Assembly: GCF_030295425.1 (NCBI RefSeq)
Contig: NZ_AP027081.1
Coordinates: 248,001 to 312,000, forward strand
Direction of reading: 5' to 3'
DNA: 64,000 bases
Source: Mesoterricola sediminis
Lineage (GTDB): Bacteria > Acidobacteriota > Holophagae > Holophagales > Holophagaceae
In this document: positions 59,709-64,000 of the stretch, piece by piece
Position numbering within the stretch: position 1 is the stretch's first letter
Layout of the letters: every line of letters begins with the position of its first letter
The notes under the pieces: model-generated
The model's database searches: none
Told to the model about the DNA's origin: nothing
What the model saw: only the letters and a program-made list of their open reading frames with translations
Made by a program: the position numbers and the translations under genes

Positions 59709-59936
59709 ATGATCATCAGGGCTGAATGGCCGGGCTACGTCGTGGGCGTCCTGGTTAGCCCGGGGCAGGAAGTCGAAGAGGATGAGTCCCTTATGCTTCT
59801 CGAAGGCACGGATAGCGGCCACACCCCCTTCTACGTCAGCGCGCCCGAATCCGGGAAGATCAAGCGGATCCTGCTCGAGGAGGGGGACTTCGCGGAGGAG
59901 GATGACGAACTCCTCGAATTGGCCGAGATGGAGTGA
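59709..59936 (+). CDS. Small lipoyl/biotinyl-fold protein without the attachment lysine
   Basis: 75 residues from ATG 59709 with GGAGGGA upstream. The sequence follows the lipoyl/biotin carrier hammerhead: PGYVVGVLVSPGQEVEEDESLMLLE, a hairpin, VSAPESGKIKRILLEEGDFAEEDDELLELAE. Where carriers have MKM or DKA the protein reads EGTDSGHTP (residues 32-40) and no lysine is found before K50, so biotin or lipoate cannot be attached at the normal site. Very acidic. It lies 51 nt before dihydroorotase and divergently from pnp; role unknown. An N-terminal extension in the same frame back to 59490 is not supported. The 290-nt gap to pnp holds no other gene. Confidence 0.7.
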   Translation: MIIRAEWPGYVVGVLVSPGQEVEEDESLMLLEGTDSGHTPFYVSAPESGKIKRILLEEGDFAEEDDELLELAEME

Positions 59937-59987
59937 GGCCGTCGCTGCGGCGGTTCCGCTAAGATGAAGGGGCATTCGGAGATTTCC

Positions 59988-61271
59988 ATGCCCCTTCTCA
60001 TCAAGAACGCTCGGCTGGTCGATCCGTCCCAGGGCCTCGATGAAACCACGTCCCTGATCATTGACCAGGGGAAGGTGGCTTCCGTGGGGGTGGGACTTCC
60101 GGAGCCCGCCGGCGCGGAGCTCCTCGATGCGGCGGGGCGTCTGGTGCTGCCCGGCTTCATCGACTTGCATGTGCATTTCCGGGAACCAGGGCAGACGGCC
60201 AAGGAATGCATCGAAACGGGTTGCCGTGCGGCCGTCGCGGGGGGGTTCACCTCCGTGTGCGCCATGGCCAATACCAAGCCGGTGAACGATTCGGTGGCCA
60301 TCACCGAGATGATGTTGAACCGTGCGAACAAGGCGAACCTTTGCCGGTACTTCCCCCTGGGGACGGTGACGAAGGGCGCCGCCGGCGAGGAACTCGCCGA
60401 CTACGGCACCCTCAAGGCCGCGGGGTGCGTCGCCTTCAGCGACGATGGGCTGCCGGTCATGAACGCCTCCATCATGCGCCGGGCCCTGGAATACACGGCC
60501 TGGCTCGGCGTTCCCGTGGTGGCCCACGAGGAGGACGTCAATCTGGCCGCCAAGGGCTACATGAACGAAGGCGCCGTCAGCGCCTTCCTCGGTTGCCACG
60601 GCATCCCCGCTGCCGCCGAGGAGGCCATGGTGGCCCGCGACATCGTGCTCGCTGAGCACACCGGCGGCCACCTTCACCTCGCCCATCTCAGCACCCGCGG
60701 GGCCCTCCGCCAGGTGCGCGAAGCCAAGGCCCGCGGCCTGAACGTGACCTGCGAAGTGACCCCCCATCATTTCGCCCTCACCGACCGGGAGATGACCCGG
60801 TTCGACGCGGATTTCAAGATGAACCCGCCCCTCCGCACCGAGGCGGATGTGGAGGCGGTCCTGGAGGCGATCGCGGACGGGACGGTGGATGCCATCGCGA
60901 CCGATCACGCGCCCCATGCCTGGGATGACAAGGAATGCGAACTGCGCGACGCCTCCTTCGGTGTGATTGGCCTCGAGACGGCCTTCCCCCTGGCCCTGGA
61001 AATCCTCGTCGGGCGGGGGGTGATCGGCCTGTCCCGGGCGGTCGAACTCTTCACCCAGGGACCCGCGCGGGTCTTCCATCTGGATCGCCTGGGGCTGGGC
61101 AGCCTCGCGCCCGGGTCCGAGGCCGATTTCGTCCTGGTGGACCCGGAAGCCCGCATCGACGTGGATCGGGCCTTCGTCCAGTCCCGGAGCTTCAACACCC
61201 CCTTCAAGGGCTGGAGCCTGCCCGGGCGGGTCGTGGGGACGTGGGTCGGCGGGCGCCGGGTCTGGGGCTGA
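59988..61271 (+). CDS. pyrC: Dihydroorotase
   Basis: 427 residues, third step of pyrimidine synthesis. Metal site DLHVHFREPG (about 58-67), class I motif DDGLPVMN, VVAHEED, HLHLAHLST and the catalytic TDHAPH; C-terminal GSEADFVLVDPEA and SRSFNTPFKGWSLPGRVVGTWVGG are typical of the PyrC class I group. ATG 59988 with CGGAG upstream is favoured over ATG 59964. It ends 3 nt before the convergent WecA-like gene. Confidence 0.95.
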   Translation: MPLLIKNARLVDPSQGLDETTSLIIDQGKVASVGVGLPEPAGAELLDAAGRLVLPGFIDLHVHFREPGQTAKECIETGCRAAVAGGFTSVCAMANTKPVNDSVAITEMMLNRANKANLCRYFPLGTVTKGAAGEELADYGTLKAAGCVAFSDDGLPVMNASIMRRALEYTAWLGVPVVAHEEDVNLAAKGYMNEGAVSAFLGCHGIPAAAEEAMVARDIVLAEHTGGHLHLAHLSTRGALRQVREAKARGLNVTCEVTPHHFALTDREMTRFDADFKMNPPLRTEADVEAVLEAIADGTVDAIATDHAPHAWDDKECELRDASFGVIGLETAFPLALEILVGRGVIGLSRAVELFTQGPARVFHLDRLGLGSLAPGSEADFVLVDPEARIDVDRAFVQSRSFNTPFKGWSLPGRVVGTWVGGRRVWG

Positions 61272-61274
61272 ACC

Positions 61275-62396
61275 CTACCGACGGGTGACCAGGAAGAAGG
61301 CGACCAGCCACTGGAAGACGGTGAGGTTCTTCGCCCAGGCCGTCTGTTTCTCGGGCTTGGCGGAGGGAACCGGGCTGGTGACGGGACCCGCCTGGGGGAG
61401 GCTTGCGGCTTCAGCAGGCACGGGACGGGTCTTCAGGACCACGAAATAGGCGGAGGTGGTCAGGAGCGCGGCAAGGCCGGCCACGGGGATGACAAGCCAG
61501 GGCCCGGCCAGGTAGATCTCCGAGGCGCACATGGCCGCGAGCAGGAGCAGGTAGGGCACCGCGGAGTTCGCCAGGGCCGGCCACCGGTCCTTGATCTGAA
61601 AATGGAGGTGGTTGCGGTCGCCGACAGAGACGGGCTTCCGGAGAAGAAGCCGGATGACGACGACGGTGAGCACGTCCACGATCGGGTAGGCGAAGAGCCA
61701 GAGGAGATGGTTGGGCCTGGGCATGGCCAGGGCCTTGAGGCCCGAGATGACCAGGAGGAGGCCGATGGAGAGGCTGCCGCAATCACCGAGGAACAGGCGG
61801 GCCTTGGGCCAGTTGAGCAGGAGCAGGGCCGCCAAGCCCCCCATCAGCATCGGATGGACGGCTCCTGTGATGGCCAGGGAGCCCAGGGTGACGAGGGCGA
61901 ACCCGATGGCCAATCCGTTGGCGCCATCGATGAGGTTGAAGCCGTGAGGGATGCACCAGAAAAGGAGCACCAGGAGGGCGAACGTGATCCCGGGCAGGGG
62001 AGGGAAGGTGATTCCCAGGATCTCGAAGGCCTGGAGGCCCTGGGCTACCAGATGGAAGGTGGCGCCCGCCGCCAGGATGATCGCGACCGCGAGCCCCAGG
62101 GTGGCCTTCCAGCGGGCTCTGAGATCCATCCGGTCGTCCAGGAACCCGAGGATGCCCATCGTAGCGACCGCGCCCACTTCCAGGGGGGTGTAGGGCGACC
62201 GCGAGCCGGCCACCGCATGCAGGCCGACCAGGGTCAGGAGCAGGGCGAGGCCTCCGACCCGGGGGATGGGGCCCTTGTGCTGTCTACGGCCCCCGGGTAT
62301 GTCCATCAGGCCGAGCCGCGGCGCCAGGCGGATCACGCCCTGGCATGCCGCAAGGCACACCACCAGGGCTAGGATCGCTTGAAGAAGGTTGCTCAT
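61275..62396 (-). CDS. WecA/TagO-type undecaprenyl-phosphate sugar-1-phosphate transferase
   Basis: 373-residue polytopic membrane enzyme, about 10-11 helices. Catalytic signatures of the MraY/WecA superfamily: GGRRQHKGPIPRVGGLAL, FLDDRMDLRARWK with the metal Asp pair, NLIDGANGLAIG, FLGDCGSLSIG, and the cytoplasmic GDRNHLHF loop. Transfers HexNAc-1-P to undecaprenyl phosphate to start polysaccharide synthesis. A charged/proline tail plus a final hydrophobic stretch is added after residue 320. ATG 62396 chosen as the start nearest the first helix. Likely initiates the repeat unit made by the nearby locus. Confidence 0.9.
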   Translation of the reverse strand: MSNLLQAILALVVCLAACQGVIRLAPRLGLMDIPGGRRQHKGPIPRVGGLALLLTLVGLHAVAGSRSPYTPLEVGAVATMGILGFLDDRMDLRARWKATLGLAVAIILAAGATFHLVAQGLQAFEILGITFPPLPGITFALLVLLFWCIPHGFNLIDGANGLAIGFALVTLGSLAITGAVHPMLMGGLAALLLLNWPKARLFLGDCGSLSIGLLLVISGLKALAMPRPNHLLWLFAYPIVDVLTVVVIRLLLRKPVSVGDRNHLHFQIKDRWPALANSAVPYLLLLAAMCASEIYLAGPWLVIPVAGLAALLTTSAYFVVLKTRPVPAEAASLPQAGPVTSPVPSAKPEKQTAWAKNLTVFQWLVAFFLVTRR

Positions 62397-62621
62397 CTCA
62401 AAAAGGGTCTGGAGCGGTCGAGGTGAAGACAGGAGTAAAAAGTCTACCACCCAGGCCTGGGTCTCGCCAGAAAAACGGCGGGAGAATCGGGTCTCTCATG
62501 AAGAATTCACTTGTTGAATTCTGTGAAATAGGCGTCGGCCATGGACTAAAAACCCAGCTTGCGGGCGGTCGTGGGTTGCGGGGTTGCCGTGTCCCCATGC
62601 AATCGGGTTGATCCGACTGGG

Positions 62622-64000
62622 TTACCTGACCTTGATCGCGTTGAGGAGCAGCGCGAGCGGCGTGAGGGCATTGACCGTTTCCACCCAGGTCATGTCGCGC
62701 TGGATGCGCTGCGGGACGAGGATGGCGTCGCCGGGCTCCACCGGCTGGCCCATGACGCTGCTGTCCAGGATCCGGCCGTCCGCTTTGAGCAGCCGCAGGT
62801 TGCTCTTGTCGGCATTCCGGGTGAAGCCGCCGGCCATGATCACCACCTCCTTCACCTTCATGCCTTCCTTCACGTGGTAGGACATGAAGGGGCTGGCGGT
62901 TTCGCCGATGATGTAGGCGCTGTCCGAGGTCTTGGGAATGATCAGCTTGTCGCCGTCCTGCAGGTCCACGTCCAGGGCAGGGTCGCCGCTCATGATGGCG
63001 GGGATATTGACGACGAGCCGGTCCAGGGTGCTGGTGCCCAGGCCGTGGAGGAGGGGTGGCCGCAGGAGGGCCCCGGAGTTGGGGTGGCGCTTGGTCTCGC
63101 TGAGGCGCTCCAGAACGCTATTGATGCCGTTGAGGTTGGGGGCCTTGGTGTCGCCATTCTGGACGTCCTCGGCCTTGAATTCATTGGGGTTCGGGGTGCG
63201 CAGGGGGCGGAGGAAGATGGTGGCCTTGGGCATGGCCTCGGGGGTGAGGCCCCCGGCCCGGGCGATGATCTCCCGGATGCCGACCCGGTCCTTGTCCAGG
63301 GTGTAGATGCCGGGGCGGTTGACCTGGCCGATGAGGGTGACGGTGCGGTGGGCCCGGTAGTCGGGTTTTCCGTAGATGGAGAGCTGGTCCCAGGGCTTGA
63401 TGAGGGGGTTGACGGCCTCGTCCTCGAGGCGGATCGGGCTGGAGCCCTCGTCGGAGAGGAGCTTGGACAGATCCAGCTTCCGGACCTCGCTGGGGATGCC
63501 GTCGCGGGTGTGGGCCAGCTCCGCCACGAACCGGTTGGCCTCGCGCTGGGGGATGCCGGCCTGGAAGAGCAGGTCCGAGGCCCGCATGCCTTCGTGGAAG
63601 GCGTAGGTGCCGGGCCGCGCGACGGGGCCGATGATCTCGACGGTGCGGGCCAGGCGCATGTCCACCGTGCGGTACAGCTCCACCCGGTCCCGGTCCTGGA
63701 GGGGCACGTTGTGCCCGGGGTCCCCGGCGAGGGCCTTGGCCACGTCGAAGGCCAGGTAGCTGGTGGTCTGGTCGGGGGCGAAGCGGATGATCTCGCCCCG
63801 GGCCAGGTAGGTGTCGGGCAGGATCTGGTTCTCGCGCTTGAGGAGGTCGCCCACGCGGAGGCCCTCGGCGCGGGAGAAGAGCCCCGGCACCCGGATCCAG
63901 CCGTTGACGGACACGGTCCGGTCCAGGTGGCCCTGGGTGGCGAAGGCGGAAAGGATGTCGCCGCGCCGGAGGGGGGTGCCCGCCGCCCCGTCCACGGGGA
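62622..64000 (-). CDS. SLBB-domain polysaccharide export protein (5' part cut by window edge)
   Basis: About 459 residues are visible; the frame stays open to 64000 so the N-terminus, including any signal peptide and the Poly_export domain, is outside. Repeated SLBB-like units are evident: VEIIGPVARPGTYAFHEGMRASDLLFQAGG-like at about 115-145, VTLIGQVNRPGIYTLDKDRVGIREIIARAGGL, and YIIGETASPFMSYHVKEGMKVKEVVIMAGGF. Each is a ubiquitin-like unit found in Wza and related outer-membrane/periplasmic channels. The C-terminal MTWVETVNALTPLALLLNAIKV could be a membrane-interacting helix. A Wza-like export role with the Wzx/Wzy system is probable. Confidence 0.85.
   Translation of the reverse strand, partial: PVDGAAGTPLRRGDILSAFATQGHLDRTVSVNGWIRVPGLFSRAEGLRVGDLLKRENQILPDTYLARGEIIRFAPDQTTSYLAFDVAKALAGDPGHNVPLQDRDRVELYRTVDMRLARTVEIIGPVARPGTYAFHEGMRASDLLFQAGIPQREANRFVAELAHTRDGIPSEVRKLDLSKLLSDEGSSPIRLEDEAVNPLIKPWDQLSIYGKPDYRAHRTVTLIGQVNRPGIYTLDKDRVGIREIIARAGGLTPEAMPKATIFLRPLRTPNPNEFKAEDVQNGDTKAPNLNGINSVLERLSETKRHPNSGALLRPPLLHGLGTSTLDRLVVNIPAIMSGDPALDVDLQDGDKLIIPKTSDSAYIIGETASPFMSYHVKEGMKVKEVVIMAGGFTRNADKSNLRLLKADGRILDSSVMGQPVEPGDAILVPQRIQRDMTWVETVNALTPLALLLNAIKVR

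Noticed and set aside
59709-59936. Biotin carboxyl carrier protein
   Set aside because: The required lysine is absent, and no carboxylase or biotin genes are nearby.

Overview
The window is a dense, high-GC bacterial chromosome segment. It has an Oar-like TonB-dependent receptor with an N-terminal carboxypeptidase-regulatory domain, long RNA polymerase subunits, a SAM-I riboswitch-led methionine operon and a Wzx/Wzy polysaccharide locus. Together with the very high GC3 this suggests Acidobacteriota, most likely class Holophagae (Geothrix/Holophaga relatives). That placement is inference; no 16S gene is present. I see no insertion sequences, CRISPR arrays, phage genes or origin.

Region 1 (1-9107, minus strand): one methionine/one-carbon operon read leftwards from a promoter at 9079-9107 through a textbook SAM-I (S-box) riboswitch (8942-9043) and an intrinsic terminator (8871-8912). 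Order: metY, metX, aspartate kinase, an SDR oxidoreductase, a homocysteine-methyltransferase/MTHFR fusion, a [2Fe-2S] ferredoxin, and metH (cut by the window edge). Several genes are coupled by GTGA overlaps. The methyltransferase half of the fusion has lost two of its three zinc cysteines, while MetH keeps all three.

Region 2 (9143-18242, plus): recN, a large TonB-dependent receptor, then two exported proteins of unknown role (a kelch/Ig-like lipoprotein and a TIM-barrel glycosidase-like protein) in visibly lower-GC DNA.

Region 3 (18549-25021, plus): a tight operon of an NADP-type isocitrate/isopropylmalate dehydrogenase homologue, an HMG-CoA-lyase-family enzyme, a class III CoA-transferase, LeuC- and LeuD-type hydro-lyase subunits, and glutamine synthetase. 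The set can be drawn as one reversible path between acetyl-CoA plus a 2-oxoacid and a longer 2-oxoacid via an acyl-CoA intermediate. I consider it the best candidate for an undescribed metabolic system here.

Region 4 (25201-41437, plus): a FadL-like porin and a TrmH-family methyltransferase, then the translation/transcription cluster tRNA-Tyr-Gly-Thr, tuf, rpmG, tRNA-Trp, secE, nusG, rplK, rplA, rplJ, rplL, rpoB, rpoC. RpoB carries an unusual N-terminal insert with eight cysteines; its first half copies the cysteine spacing of the zinc-binding domain of RpoC.

Region 5 (41516-57284, lower GC): a surface-polysaccharide locus. The plus-strand half holds a chain-length regulator, a UDP-L-sugar pathway (dehydratase, reductase, 2-epimerase), Wzx, a glycosyltransferase and Wzy. 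The convergent minus-strand half holds genes for GDP-6-deoxy-manno-heptose (HddC, GmhA, HddA, 4,6-dehydratase, reductase) and two glycosyltransferases. HddC carries a C-terminal relic of a GmhB-type phosphatase.

Region 6 (57316-64000): pnp, a 75-residue lipoyl-fold protein without the modifiable lysine, dihydroorotase, a WecA-type initiating phosphoglycosyltransferase, and a partial SLBB polysaccharide-export protein. The last two probably serve the same polysaccharide pathway.
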